From: Pampus argenteus
Taxonomy: Eukaryota > Chordata > Actinopteri > Scombriformes > Stromateidae
Direction of reading: 5' to 3'
DNA length: 64,000 nt
NCBI GenBank assembly: GCA_036937835.1
Contig: CM072863.1
Location: 22,473,501 to 22,537,500 of the forward strand
The notes beneath the pieces are model-generated. The model did no database searches and was not told the DNA's origin. It saw nothing but the letters and a program-made list of their open reading frames with translations. Shown piece after piece: positions 12,196 through 26,600 of the stretch (position 1 is the stretch's first letter; each line of letters starts with the position of its first letter). The translations under genes and the position numbers were made by a program.

Positions 12196-12850
12196 GGGCC
12201 AAACTTACTCCAGCTCTTACCCTCCCTTCCTCCTCCTCCTGCTCCTCCTCCTCCTCCTGCTCCTCCTGCTCCTCCTCCTGCTCCTGCTCCTGCTCCTCCT
12301 CCTGCTCCTCCTCCTCCTCCTCCTGCTCCTCTATCCTAAGCCTTTCAGGTTAAACCCTTGATCTGGGCTTGGAGGCTGAAGCATTTTGTAAAATAGGACT
12401 GAAGTGGAATCACCAATCAAAGGCAACCTCTGTCTGTTAGAAGAGAAATACATCCTGAGAAGAAGTATGATGATCAGCTTTATCAAACTCTGGGATAAAA
12501 TAATTCATGACATACAGTGTTACTGTCTCATAATGTTGTTATGACAAAGATTATGAAGTTATTGATGATGCTTGCAGTAGGAGTGTTCTATAAAAATCTA
12601 CATATTTTTATTGAGTGGACAAAAAAAAAAAAAAAAAAGTAATTTCCAGCTTTAAAATTTAACATAATACAGTGCGTATGTAAAAGCACACAGGTGCTAC
12701 TTCTGAGATGACAAAAAAAAAAAAAAAGATTTTGTACAGCCACGGTGTAATTTTCAAGTCTTTTTCAGGCCACTTTTCAACTTCTCTTTGTATATGACAA
12801 GGTCTGATCCCTGGAACTACAAAAATAAAACATGTATGTAAATGAGATGT
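12196..12850 (+). other. lhfpl4: Probable 3'UTR of lhfpl4 with poly(A) signal
   Basis: Downstream of the proposed stop there is a CTC/CTG trinucleotide tract, AT-rich sequence and an AATAAA at 12824-12829. The UTR may run further: AT-rich sequence continues past 14 kb and other AATAAA-like hexamers exist. Confidence 0.35.
12222..12337. repeat. CTC/CTG trinucleotide tract
   Basis: About 115 bp made of CTC units broken at intervals by CTG. It gives a long leucine run in one frame, but lies after the in-frame stop of the likely lhfpl4 tail, so it is read as 3'UTR repeat. Confidence 0.9.
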
Positions 12851-15800
12851 TTCTATGGAAACAGGGTGAAAAGACATCTGTTCAGCATTTTTTTTTTTTT
12901 GCCCCCATACATGAAACATCCCTGTAAACTGTAGTCGTATCATGAAAAAAAAAAGTGCATTCCATTTGTCTTTTATTAAGCTCCTCAGCATCCTTCAGCC
13001 CACACTGAGAAACAAGCAGAAATGTCCTGCCTGTCCTCGGCTCTTTCATTCCCTGGCATTTCACTGCATTCTGTTTTTTTTTTTTCTTTCTCCCAACTCT
13101 GTTCACTTCTGCTCTAGTCGACTGGCTTTTGTTTTGAAAGGCCCTGCATGCTGCATCTACAGTATCTCAGGCTTGCAAAGGCGAGGCTTCCTCCACACTC
13201 AGCGGGGGCTCAGACTCCATTCATTCCAACAGGCAGTCTGCTGCACTATCCAGGCCCAGCAGCTGAAGAACACAGAGCTGAGCCTTCATGTTGAGAGGAC
13301 AGACCCAGCACAGACATCACATCCAAGCAACAGACATCACACACACACACACACACACTGTGCTGCTACACTGCTGATTCCAACCCTTTCTATAGAGACA
13401 GATTAAATGTTCATTCTGAACACAAAGGCTGGAAACAAAGCGAGAATGATCCAAATGTGATGATTATTATTTAATATGACCTTCAACTACAATTTTAAAT
13501 TTACTTTGAAAAACGCATCTGGTAATCAGTCCAGTGACAGCAGACTGTAGCTTCACGGCGGAGGCCAACAGATGTGTCTTACGAAGCGAGCAAACGGAGT
13601 TCTAACTGGGATTTTTTTCTTATTTTAAATACTAATTTTACTTTTCAGAGTTCACTTCTTTTAATGCAGTTAAAGCACTGAAATACAAACAAACAATTCC
13701 CACATCTTTCTCACACATGTATCAGGTACACAATGAAGCCAGGCGATGAACGCTGAGGGCAAACATCTAATGTAAGAGTATAACTCAATAGAAGCATTCA
13801 CAGCAGAGATTTATGGTTTCCATAAATGACATATTAATATCTCGAGGCATACGCTACGACATTTTTTCCATTAGGTTCTTTTTCGTTTCCAGTAAGGGAT
13901 GTTTCCATTGTTTCAGATTAAGTCCAGGGTTTCTCCCCCTATGGTCCAGTTTTCAGGTCCCATGATCCCATCTGGCCAGCTGTCATATGAATTATCAGTA
14001 TGACATAGAAATTATGATTATGGGTTGTTTTATGCTCCCTTTTTTTTTTTTTGCTAAACATATACGTAAATGATCACAAAGGACATGATTCCACGTGGTG
14101 GGGCATCTGGACCCATCAAAATATGTATTCAAAGGTAAAAGAGGGTGAGCTCAGTGAGAAGTCGTGTTTCAGTGTGTGAGCAAAGAACGTCCTTCCAGCT
14201 GGAAATGTGCCACCTAATGCTTTTATACACTGGCAAGCGGACTTCTCTCCAACAACCAGTCTGCTCTGGTGGCATTCTGTCTAATGAACACAATCATTTC
14301 AACCAGTATGGGACAAAACGTCCATCTCAGAGTGACACAGTGCCTGATACATGGAGCGCTTCTACAACCAGAGTCACCGCTGGTCTAGTTTTTAGCAATA
14401 AGGATTTAGTTTAATGTTTGCACTTATCGTCCACACGGTGCAGAATTAGATATGAAATATGTGTTTTTTTCTGAAATATTTGTTTTCTTGAACAGTGATA
14501 TGTGGCTCACACTGACCCAGCAGGTTGTTTTTGGGTGTGGTAGTTTGGGCCCTCTGAATGAATCGTATGCTCCCTGAGGACACCTCAACCCAACATCTCC
14601 CCTTCTACCGTCATTCAATCAACATACGGGAACTGGAGTTTTATATATGACCCCTGACTTTCTATTTCAGTGCTTTTCTTTTGTTTCTCTCTTACATGCT
14701 TTTATGTTGATTGCTCTGCAGTTGCTGTCAAGTTATTTTCTATGGTTATGGGATGCTGTGATGCTTCTCGATATTGATTAAAGGAATGTGTGTGTGTGTG
14801 TGTGTGTGTGTGCAGGAGGGTGCAGAGGAGAGTTCAGCACGGCAGCCGGTGTCACACAACTCTTTAGCACCATTGGCATTGTTGTTTTAACGAGAAAATG
14901 AATAAACCGATCGACTTTCAGTGGTGTGTTAACTTTTTTATCCCACCTTATCAACACACACATGACATGTCCGTTACACACACACACACACACACACACA
15001 CTAAGATCATATGACTGTAGTTCCACAGACAGCCTTGTCTTAGATAACCATTATCCAGCTTTATTTATCCAGTTAGTTTTATTAGCTCACATTAGGAGAT
15101 CACATTAGGAATAAAAAAGCTGACAGATATTTTACTATTTGCAATATTATTATTATTATTATTGTTATTATTAGTTTGAGTTTTAAACTCCAGCAAGTTC
15201 ATTTATATGGATTGAAAATCTATTGATATTATGCTATCATAAAATACTCCATAGTATATTTTTACCACGTTTAATTTAAACTGAAATACAGTGTACATGT
15301 AATAAATACACTACTGTGAATATATTTGTAGTTCAATATGTAAAATGTATTTTAAAGATAGTTGTGACACAATGTGACCACGAAAACTTTGAAAAGGCTT
15401 TGGTGATCGCACGAGTCCAAACACTTTGGCACAGGACAAAGGGAGACACTGAACCTGTATAGATACACCCAGGTAATGGAGAACAGGTGGACACAATCAG
15501 CAATCACAGCAACAGGTGACACACAAGGGAAGAGCAAGTGATCTGAAACGAGAGGATGGGTACATTTCAAAATAAAACACAACACATCACTTCGTTGTGA
15601 CAACTTTGAGTGTACATAAAATCTAACATTAATAGATTACAAATACATCTACACGAGTCTACTAGTGTATTTTTACATACTGCTTAAGCATTTCTAATAC
15701 TTGAAAACTCCTACGAATGTGTTATAGGCTGGCTTTAAAGTTTGCTATCAATGTGTTTAAATATACACTTATAATGTATATGAGATGTACTACTAATAGA

Positions 15801-18500
15801 GTACAAGTACAAGTACATTTACATTAATATATTAATATATTATATATATTAATATAATCAATTCATCACACTGTGGGATCAGATGCAGTTAGATGCTGTT
15901 TGGATGGTGACAGTATTGATTATTTTATTTACCTTGATTTTCATAGAAATTAAGAATACTTGTCTCCCTGACCTCTTCCTGTTTCTCCCTGTGTGTGTGT
16001 GTGTGTGTGTGTCGCCGTGTGTAGACATATGAATGTGTGTTTTGCATGACTGTATTTGTAAAGACATACGTGTGTACTGTGAATGTTCCTCTGGTCCCAT
16101 CTGTTTGGACTGTTGCTGATCAATACTATCAGTGCTGAACACACACACACACACACACACACACCTGTATGTACCCGTATAAAAGAGCTAAAACTGAAAA
16201 TCCTTAACTTCAACTGACAAACTTTAGAATAAAACTTTTTTTTAAATTTATATTTATCAGGGGTGAAAACGTGACATTGATTGTGTTTTTCAGCATCCTC
16301 TCTTGTCAGTGTGGTGCTACATTCTCCTTACACTGCAAGCTTTCCTGTAGGATGCCACATTTCCACAGATAAACTTGTGTTAAACTGTGATGAGGAGCTG
16401 AGATGGTGGAGGAACAACAAGCAGCTCATTAGTTTTAATTAGCTGCAGCCAGCTTTGCACAAGTCACAGCGACTGTAGTTTCCACCGTCTACTGCTGTCA
16501 AACTAAAGACTTGTGTGGTTTTGTTCAATATTTCAGAGCTGTTCTGCACAGAAACAATGACTAACACCCCAAAACGTAGCCGCTGATGTATAACAATCAA
16601 CATGGAATGTGATTCAAATGCTTCGTATCGTTTCTGCTAAATAGAATATGTTAATATGAGAAATGTATATAATATGGTAAAAATGTGACATTGGTATCAG
16701 CATGGACGCCTGGACATGAGTTCAGGATGTGGTCAGGATGTGTAGCGTAACTAAACGAGCTACTTTGAAGCTGAAATAAATGAATTTTTTTATTATGAAT
16801 CATATTAATAAATGGTTAGTTAAATTAGCCGTTTAACTCGAAGCGCTGGAAGTTTTGGTTTAAGCGTGAGTGAAGTTTGAAATGATGGAAAAAAAACGTT
16901 GAAACGTCCACTATAGTGAAACTGAGCCAGTTCCAGCGTGTTAACTGAGACATGATGCCAGTTTAAATGTTGTAAACTGTTGTAAACTGTTGTAAACTGT
17001 TGTGAAAATGTAAGCAGTGCAAAGGAGCTGAAATGTCAGGTAAAGATGAATAGATGAATGCAGTGGAAACGTAAATGGTGAAAGCATTCATGAAATGATC
17101 CAGCAGCTTTTACTAGCAGACTCTTAGGCTTCGCGGGTTCTTGCTGGTAGACGGTGTGTGAAGGCCATCTGGAGCGCTGGGAATAAAGACTTCCGCATGC
17201 TGACAGGCCTCAGACCCGCCATCTGCTCCCTGCGTTTTCCTTCAGTTAGACAACCTGTCTTCACGGCGGCCTCCAGCGCTGCTGCCCACCAGCATACCTG
17301 TTCACTCGCTGGCTTCAGTTAGTGTCTGTCTGCTGCAGCCGGGAGGAAGCTAACAGAGTGGAGAGGACCACGCATTAGCTCTGTGTCTGAGTCTTAAGCA
17401 GATTTAACTTTATACTTTAGAGATGATTGTTTGGAGTCGATATGTGATTTGTTCGTCACTCACACAGCCGCTGCGGCTCTGAGTGTATGATGAGTGATTG
17501 CCTGGTAGAGGATGGTAGTGTTTCTCAACCAGGGGTCCATGAGAGACTTCCAGGTCCCCAGATAGCTAACGTTCACTATTATATTCACTATAGAAGTGAG
17601 CCCAATGTGAGTCATAAGAGTGACTATTCTGATCACAGGTTTCACTTCCTCTGCAGTGATTTCCTCAACTTTAGTTGAACTATAGATCTCAATCATATCT
17701 GACAAGCAAAATCTTTTCAGACGAGGGTCCCTGAAGCTAGACTAAATGGGGGGTCAGTGACCTAACGAGCATCGATTCAGGGACCACTGATCTAGGAGAA
17801 TTGCAACGTCCCTGGTTTGTGTCCAGATGGGGACCTGTGCTGCGAGTCATTGCCTCTTTTCCGGTTATCTGTGTGCTGCCAGCTGTCCAGTTTAGGCATA
17901 AAATGCTCAATAAATAAATATTGCATATAATAATGCATTAGAAGGAAGGTTAAAAAGTACTAATATTTTTTCTATTTCTTACATCACTGTGTTGGTGTTT
18001 TAGTATATACACTTTTTATGTAATAAAGATGGGCAAACAGTACATCCTAGTAATTATTCAACATAAGCAATTACCACATAAATGCACAATAAAGAGAATA
18101 ATCTTCAATAATCTGATTTTTTTCCCCCATGATGCTTTCACTCACAATTTGATAACGCTTAGTTCTTTGCTTTACTGACTATTGTAGTCCAATGCTTCCC
18201 TCTAGTGGATGAAGACGGTACTGAAGCTGATATTCTGTTATGAACTTCGCTGAGCTTTTTTTTTCTAATTAATAAATGTGAGCAGAAGCAGGAGGCTCAT
18301 TACTGAGATCAACATCTTTTCACTCCTGCTGAATATTTGTTTTCTCATTGGCTGCAACAAACAGCGAATCAATGAAACTGTTCACTGAAGACCTAAAAAT
18401 ACATTCTGGAAGATCAAGCACATGATCCTCAGTTAGTCCATATATCTACCATCAGTGTGTTTCTCTCACAGCGATGAGCTTGCGTTCTCAGAATGCTGCC
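12851..18500. other. Region between convergent genes lhfpl4 and setd5
   Basis: No coding exon is supported on either strand. It holds TG/CA repeats near 13339-13360, 14788-14812, 14976-15001, 15991-16012 and 16140-16165, an AT-rich stretch near 15600-15860, an 11-bp repeat (TGTTGTAAACT, about four copies) near 16970-17000, and a CpG-rich block at about 17110-17370. Parts may be the distal 3'UTR of either neighbour. Confidence 0.6.
17515..17795. mobile_element. Possible hAT-type non-autonomous element
   Basis: The left part reads GTGTTTCTCAACCAGGGGTCC-like and the right part AGGGACCACTGATCT. These are roughly inverse and resemble hAT ends, which often start CAGTGNTTCTCAACC. The match is imperfect and no 8-bp duplication was confirmed. 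Confidence 0.35.
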
Positions 18501-20677
18501 ACGTGTGCAAAGCATACAAGTGACTCCCTATAATGACACATCACAATGGTAGTTTCCAAAATACATTACCATCATGATTATTTTATTATCAAAATGCATT
18601 ACATCTCTTGCTTCGTAAATCTTTTTTGGAGGGGAACAATTGAAATAGTTACTACTATGATCTGTGTAAAAAATAAAACAAAAGCCGACAGAAGGATTTT
18701 TACAAAACAAAGGGAGAGAGAGAGAGAGAAAGAGACAGAGAGATATAGAAAGATAGAGAGAGAGAATGCAGCGTCTGGTGTTTGGAGGAACAGACCCAAT
18801 GATTAGCTTCCAACCATCTGACAAAAGTTGGTCACTCAGACCCTAAAAACAAATATCATGCGATAAATTCAGTGTACTATATTTTCTCCATACAAGTCTA
18901 TATCACATTTCTTTCTATACAAGTACACATAATCATACATATTGTCCTATTGTGTCTTTTAGGTTGTATCTCTTTCATTTTAAGGTGCTGGTTAATTTTG
19001 GGTCACAACTTTTTTATTTTTTTCTGTCTGTCAAACATTCATGTAACATGAGTACCCTTTTGTGTGTTAGTGGACTTGGGGGAGGAGGGGGTAAGTGGGT
19101 GTAGTGGCGGGTGGGGTCCTGTCACATGACCGGGCCCTCGGTCCTTGAAGTCTTCGACACATACGAGGTGGTTCCCCTCCTTCGGTATGACGAAATGAAA
19201 GTCTGAGAGAGGGAGAAGAGGGCGACTCCCGCTGCTGCCGAGCTGTCAGTTTAACGTCTGTTTGAGATCCCACAGTGGAGACAGTCTGGAGGACCGGCTC
19301 TGTCTTACCAGTCAGTTTGTGGGGATCAAAGTTAAAAAGGAAAAAATAAAAAATACAGCATTCTGTGGAAAGAGAAGCAGCTCTCACAGGAGAACATAGC
19401 AGCTTTTTTTTCTTTTCTTTTTTTAAAATCTGGTTTTTATAAATCATCCAAACACTCCCTCAGAGATCCTTCCCCTGGTTTTTCCTCAGTGTCACACGGA
19501 ATGCGAGGATTGGTCAGAAAAAAACCCCAAAAACATATATATTTATATATTTAAAGAAATCTTGCAGAATAGAAACAGTCATACCCAACATTTTAGCTTA
19601 GAGATAAAGTTGAATTATTTGCCTCTTATTTTGTTCCTGCATTCCATCGCTATAAAATATGATTAATATGACATTTGGACAGAAACATAAACGGATTTAA
19701 ACTGGTATAATGACAAGATGAATGCAGTCATAGGTGGGGAACATAACTGGATTTCAAATTTATTGGAAAAAAAAAACAATAATGCAGCACCATGAATCAT
19801 AAGACCTGTATGTCTCAAGTACAATATGAGAAGTCTACAGTGAAGTAGGATTAGAGTGAAATCAAAGGAGTCCAGTGGGGATGACGGAGGACGTGAGGAG
19901 AAAAAAAAAAAGTTTGTTTTAATGTTTAGTGGGAGAACACGGAAGCTGGTAATCATGGAATGATCCTATCCAGGGAGACCCCCCCCCAACCCCCGCCTCT
20001 CTAATACATCTTTAGAACGGATGATTGATGTGTTGACCTTGCATTATTTCCCCCTTTCCAAATCAAACACTTATTTACTGCAGCACAGACTCGGCCACTC
20101 GCCAAATCAAAAAAGTAACATTGACAAAAAAAAATATTTAAAAATAAAACAACTCTTGCTTTCAGTTACATATGCATCTCAGCATGTATCCAACCTGGGT
20201 ACCATGACGACAGGTAGGTTTTTTTTTATAACTTTGTACAGACATTTATGTGGAAGTTTTGACTTTTCCACATTATAGAGCCTGTTTGCACAGTCCGGCA
20301 CATGAGGAAACACTGGGGACAATTTCAAGTTACATGTGATTTCTTGTTTTTTTTTTTCTTTTCCGTTTGTTTGTTTTTCCAGAATGTGACATCCAAATCG
20401 CTTTTTTCATTGATTCTGTATTGATGTCCCAAGTCAATGATTAGCTTTGTGCAGAATGTGGTCATTTGTTTATTTTTCTGAAAATAAAGAAAGAAAAGAC
20501 AGAAAATAAGAAAAGGAGAAATCCGTGAAGAAGTCCGTGCTCCTCTTAGGTCTGTACATTTCGCCTCCCCAAACTCCCTGAGCCCCATTTCACCGCAGGT
20601 TTAGGGGTTGAGGAGGTACGCAGCTTCATACACACACACACGCTCACACATACACACACACATACTTGAACGAGGTC
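18500..20677 (-). other. setd5: Probable 3'UTR of setd5
   Basis: The stretch directly follows the setd5 stop codon on the minus strand and holds no other exon. Several candidate minus-strand AATAAA signals exist (plus-strand TTTATT at 20469-20474, 19759-19764 and 19013-19018), so the end is not fixed. A CpG-rich patch lies near 19070-19330. Confidence 0.45.
18714..18766. repeat. GA-rich low-complexity tract
   Basis: Mostly GAGA repeats with interruptions on the plus strand. Confidence 0.85.
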
Positions 20678-23600
20678 CTAAAAGCTTCCTGACTGTGTCC
20701 TTACTCCTGGCCCCTGGAGGGGGGAGTGCTGGAACTGACTGAGGCTTGTCCCTCTCTGTGGATAGTGTGTCGGTCCCGAGGCCGACAGCAGCCTGGAGCC
20801 GCTCTGCAGCACCGCCTGACCCGGGCTGCCAGATTTCAGGCTGCGAGACGCCTGCTGCTGGCTCCCTCTGGAGGCCTGGGCGCCGGAGTCTGTTTTAGTC
20901 TGCCCGTGGGCCCTGGGTGACGGGGTAGGACCCCCCGCCAGGCCGCTGCTGTTCAAAAGGCTCGCTTTTAAGTGGCTGCTGCCGCTGTAGCCGTGGCCTA
21001 CGTCCACGTTACTGCTGCCACTCTGCTGGTGTAGAGAGCCCGCTGGCGACCTGGAGTCTGACGAGGAGGTGGCGGTGGGGGGATGGATGGAGTAGGAGGA
21101 TGGGGCGTGGTCTTGAGACATGCGCGGGTAGAAGCTCTGGCCTGATGAGGGACTGTAGGAACCCCGGAATGGAGAGTTGGAGGTTTGCTGGATGAATGAC
21201 GGACTGTCGGTCTGCCGGTGACTTTCTGATGACTGAACACAGACAAAGACACAAAACTCACTACTTCAATCACACCGGTTTAATTAAAGCTGCGCTCATC
21301 ATGTGGAAATAGTGACAAAAAAGGATTCCCATGGTTACAAGATTCATATACAAACTGAGCGAATGGTATCAAGTGATGATAGGAAGAATTTGTCAGGTGG
21401 GCCAAAAAAGGGTCTTTAGTATAAAGAAAATCTAATTGGGTGTTTTAAGATTGAATGGTTGATTTGTGATGATGTCATAGGCAACAACAAAAATGCATTG
21501 AGGATACGATCAAAGCCAACAGCACTCATTAACCTCATTAACAGTAACATGTGAGTCCAGTAAGGCAGAAGCGGAGCAGGGCAAACAGAACAAGTGGTGC
21601 GATGTGATTCCTGACATTTAAACATGTAACAGTGACAAGAGGTGTTGGAGTTCACATACAGTCAGTGTGCTTGTTACTGCCTACCTGGTGTGAGTACACA
21701 GACGGACTGTATCCGTGTGGACTCTTCATGGGAGAAGCCATGGACACGGTCTGCATCTCATACCGATCTGCATCTGTAAACACCAACAGAAAATGTACTT
21801 TACATAGAAAATAATAGATTTAGTCTGGCCACGTTGTGGCTGTTTTTCTCTATTCATTAAACAATTTAAAAATAAAACATCTTTTTATATAGATCCTCAG
21901 TCACATACTTTGTTTGATTCATGTTGGAAAAAAGAAAACTTTTAAGTGCTTGTAATTGTAATGTATGATTCGCTGCATCTGAGGCTTAATGCACCAACGC
22001 ACCATCATTTAGATTTAGATGTTTTTAGTAGTCTTCATAGTGATTGTCTGCATACACATGAAAATACATCTGCTCTGGATATATGTTATTAGAATTTATT
22101 TGAACAACCTAACAAAATGTTAACTATGTGCCATACATGAACTAATATCAATATGAAGTGAAATAATATAGGTCTTGGAAAAAAAGAGAACTTTGCAATT
22201 GACACTGATATCTGACTGATATTTCTGACTGTTGTGAATCTGGAAATCTCTACTGCTGTAAACATGTCACGGATGCTAGATGCAGCACAGCAGCATATTT
22301 GAATGCGTTTTTTAGTGTTGAGATTACAATGCTTATTTTCTTTTATTTCTAAATATGTTCCTGAAGCGGGACGGTGGAACCCACTGCACTGATCTAATCT
22401 CTTCATACCAGATTCTGTCTCTGTAGAGCCGTCACTCCTCTTGTATGTTCGCTCCCTCTTGATTCTGAGCACTCGCTCCAGAACCCCCTGACCTTCCCTT
22501 AGACGCTCAACACTGGTGGGAACCATCCTAAAAAAAAATACATTAGTTATTAGCCAATCAACTCTGACCAGGTCACGTGACATAATTTGAATATATTTTG
22601 ATCCACCAGTCTCTCACCACTGGTTGTTGCTCTCGGGGCGTCTGGCCTGCACAGATGAGCCCTGGTGGTCTGGAGGACTGACCTCCTCTATCTGCAGGAT
22701 GGAGGAGGTCTGAGCTGAGGAAGAGAAGGAGCTGTGTGGGGAGGCCGGCGGCTGCATCTGGTGATGGGAGTGGGGGTGGGGGTGAGGATGAGGATGGAGA
22801 TGATGGGAGTCCTGGCTGTAGTGGGAGCTAGACCGAGTGGGGGTGCCTCCCAGGGACGAGCTGCTGCCGACTGGCTCCGAGTCACGACTGCTGCCCTGCT
22901 TCCTCTTACGGTACTCCAGCAAAGACACCTGAGGCAGCAGAGGGAGAAGCGCTATTTAACACCAGCTGCATGAAGACTGACACACAGGCTCACATACAAG
23001 TTCATGTCATTCACACTGATGCCGGGCCGCTCATTGAATCACATCATTCAACAACAACTGCACTGAGTGATGGGCAGACCGCATGCACCACACCAGAGGA
23101 CTCACCTGGAAAAAGGATTTACAACTATTCAATATGGCAAAAAGAAAACACCGTCATCACCATGGAAATCACCTGTTTACATGAAAATGACACTGTATGC
23201 ATCCGTTTTTGTTTCATTCCATTAACATACTCTGATTACAGCTTACTGTAGATCACTTTGTGTTTTGAATGCACTGTTAGTCACATACAGCATCGAAAGC
23301 TTTGACGAAAGAGCAGGCAACTTTGAATGCACCACGCCATGATGCAACCACGCTGAAACAACAACTACACAAACGTCCACAGAAGGTTCGAGCACGCACG
23401 CACACTCACACACTCACACACTCACACACCTTCACTGTTAACAATGAGAATGAGAGCACTCATACCAGCTTAATGTCGTTATGACACAGAACAGGCTTGT
23501 GGGAACAGAGGGGGGGTTTATGGAAGAGGCAGGGGAGCAGGGTTGATGAGCACACGGCCCGATACTGACATGGATGGCTCTTGCCTGAATCTAGCAAGAT

Positions 23601-26600
23601 TACATACAGAAGAGACTGCAACAGGCAGCTGTGTTGTCAGGAAGACTAGGATTCAGTGTCTAGTAAGTTGTATCAAAAAGGACTGTGATTGGTTGCCTCA
23701 TCCAGTCCCATAAAAACTATTAAAAGCATAACCTTTCATTTTTGTAAACAAAGGTGAACTTTCTGGTTCATTCATGACCTACAGTACACTTAGTGTTCCT
23801 GTGCAACATTTCAGGTGATCTCGCTTTCAGTTTTACCCCAGTATCAAGTTGTTTAACTCACTTGTTTCCCATCTGACTGCTTGGGTTTCCAGTCTTGAGA
23901 TCAGCTGTTTCTACAGTTAATACAATGTTATGATAACTGACGAGACCAATGGCTGCTTTTAATGGATTTAATGGATTCTGCTCATCTGTTGTCTGGATTA
24001 GTGTGTGAGTCATGAATGAGAGCCAAAACTATTTAAAAGATTTGACTTTTCTCATGTGAATGTCACACAGCATGAGATTCTATACAAAAAGTAACACTAA
24101 GTGGTACCTATGAAAGAGCTACTGATCTGATCTGTTACTAGTAGAACCAAAAACTGCAAACAGTAACAGTATCCCTTTGTCACACCCTTAATTCACCCTG
24201 AGCCACAGGACTTTCCCATGGTGCTTTGTGATAGTGCTTTTTTTTTTTTGCTGTAAACCACACTGAAAAATTCCGCCTTGATTACAGTACAGATGGGTGG
24301 AGTGGGGTAGGGGGGCCAGAGAGCCATGAATGAGATGGACACACGGGCTTCATCTCGACACCATCATGAGAATTCATGAACCATCGGCCTCTTGTGTTGA
24401 AGGCAATGGATGAACCTTTTACACGTGTCAATGAATTTGACTGAAATGGCATAATAAATCAAAACTCCAGCTCATGGCTTCAGAGTCAGAATTCAATGTA
24501 GGTTTTGGAGGAGGGGAGGGGGCGGAGCTGTCGGAGCATGGGGTGGGTGTTGTATGCAGATGCAAAAAACAATATTTACATGCACACTTCTAAAGATGTA
24601 GTTGTAGGGAGAATATTCACCATATTTTGTACTGGCTTGTATTCACTTCTTACAGCTATAGCCTGGTAATCTGGCTTCCCTGTCAGCAGACTAATGGTAT
24701 GCTGGTTGGCCCTCTGCCTTGGAAGAAAAGTGGAAGAGAGACTTGGCAAAAAGTGTCAAGGAGCAGCAGGGGGGAGGGAGGGGACTGAGGGAGAGGAAGG
24801 GGGGAGGGAAGGGTCAAAGCTACAGAGTCGAAATCATTGCAGATATACACAGAAAATGGACAGATATGCATTTAAAATGCCTGTTGCTTTTGGATTTGAC
24901 CACCTGACACAAGGGACCAATTGATCTATTTAAGACAAAGTCAACGGGCAAACACAGAGCAAGGGGGAAAGCACATCATGATGGTTTGGTTTTTCAGTTT
25001 GCACATATCACACTCGAAGGCATTCGTGCTTGAAAAGAACAGTCTTTAAGATTTACCTGACAAACTATCCGGGACCAAAAATGTCAAAAAGCACATGTTT
25101 CAAGACGGTAAAAAGAGGAGAACTTGCCTTCTTCTTTTGCGGCGGGTTGCTGGTGTGAGGAGGTGTGCCACTATCTGGGTAGCTTCCCCCATAATGAGGC
25201 TCACCGTAGGGCGACATGGAGCCGGGGCCGACATCCCCCAGCAGACCCTGGCCGCTTATGGAACTATGAAAGGACTCTGCTGGGGAGAAGCCTCCTTCTG
25301 ACTGGGAGAGGTGGCGGTCAGCGGCCACAGGATTCCCCAGGTTTGCGTTGAGAGGTGAGCAGGTGTATATGAGGTTGAACTCTGTCCTGAAGGCCTGCTC
25401 CCTGTTTTGGGAGGTTAGGTCTGAGGTGGGACAGGACACTGGGTTTAGGGAACCGGTGCCTACAGATGATGGGCCCTGGGAATCGTGGCCTGAAGGGCCT
25501 CCAGGAAGAGAAAAGTCATCCGAGGTCACGGCCACGGGGCTCTCCAAACTGGAGGGGAGTGACAGGTCTGGGAACTGAGGCCGAGGGACGTCAAAGTCTG
25601 TCTGAAGACATGGCTGGAGGTGGAGACAGAAAAGAAAAGAGGAAAAAACAAAAAGGAAGGGGGGACGATTAATTAAGTAAGAAGAGTAAGAAGTCATCAC
25701 TTAGTAGCATGTTGTTTGCATTAACAGTTAGGAGTTATGCTAATGTACCTCAGGAGAGATGGACTCCGGCCGGTGAACAGGAGATGCCTCAGGGGATGAT
25801 ATGTTCTAGAGATAAAAGCAAATATTAATTAGATATGAATGATACACCCCGGTAACAGCAAATCAAGTTCTATTAGTGTGTTGGTGTTGATGTTTAGCAT
25901 TTCTTGGCATTATTTTAATCCAAAACAGATTTAATTATGTAAAGCACTAGAGGTTAATTTACTTACAAATAGTAGCTCCTCCTAGTTAATTAACAATGTT
26001 CAACCTATATGATTTGGAATAATTAACATACTTAATATACTCAAGGGAAGGTAGAATTAACAGACTTAAGTCTCTTAGATACAGGAACTTACTTGATGTT
26101 ACATATGGTAGAAAGAAAAATAAATACTGTTGGGCAGCAATAAGCCTTGCAGCTACTACTCTCCTGACATTCATTATAGGAGAAAGAAAGGCCCATCTGT
26201 AGAAGTCATGGATGTTCAGGTACAAACCCAAGCTAGCTGGGATGACTGATATTACAATAGAGACCAGACTTGTAGCTATGAACCACAGAATAGATTTCCT
26301 TTAGAGGTTTCAAATGACAATTACTGACATGGATGTTCTTCATGAGGGACTTGTGCCATGTCAGTCAAATGACTGGGCACCAGGGGTGTGTAATTGTGTA
26401 ACATGTAAATGTATTTGTGGATCTGGCTATGCATGTGGTTGTGCTCTCACTTCAAATTGCAGTGGTGTGTTGCAGCGGCTGGCGGGCAGTGAGGGCATGG
26501 GGGAGTACACCAGCCCGTTGGGCAGCAGGGAGGTACAGGGGGTGTGAAGCAGCGGGTGGAGGGGGTCCTCTGGGAGGGGTGGTGTGATGGGTGACAGTGG

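Noticed and set aside
12143..12361. A 72-codon plus-strand frame with a long leucine run
   Set aside because: It is a CTC/CTG trinucleotide repeat read in a frame that does not match the incoming phase of the proposed lhfpl4 exons. No known protein has this tail.
19067..19447. A 126-codon minus-strand frame after the setd5 stop
   Set aside because: It lies in the probable 3'UTR, has low-complexity ends and no link in frame to setd5.
22734..22973. A plus-strand frame rich in Met, Gly and Val
   Set aside because: It is the antisense of the His-Pro repeat in a setd5 coding exon.
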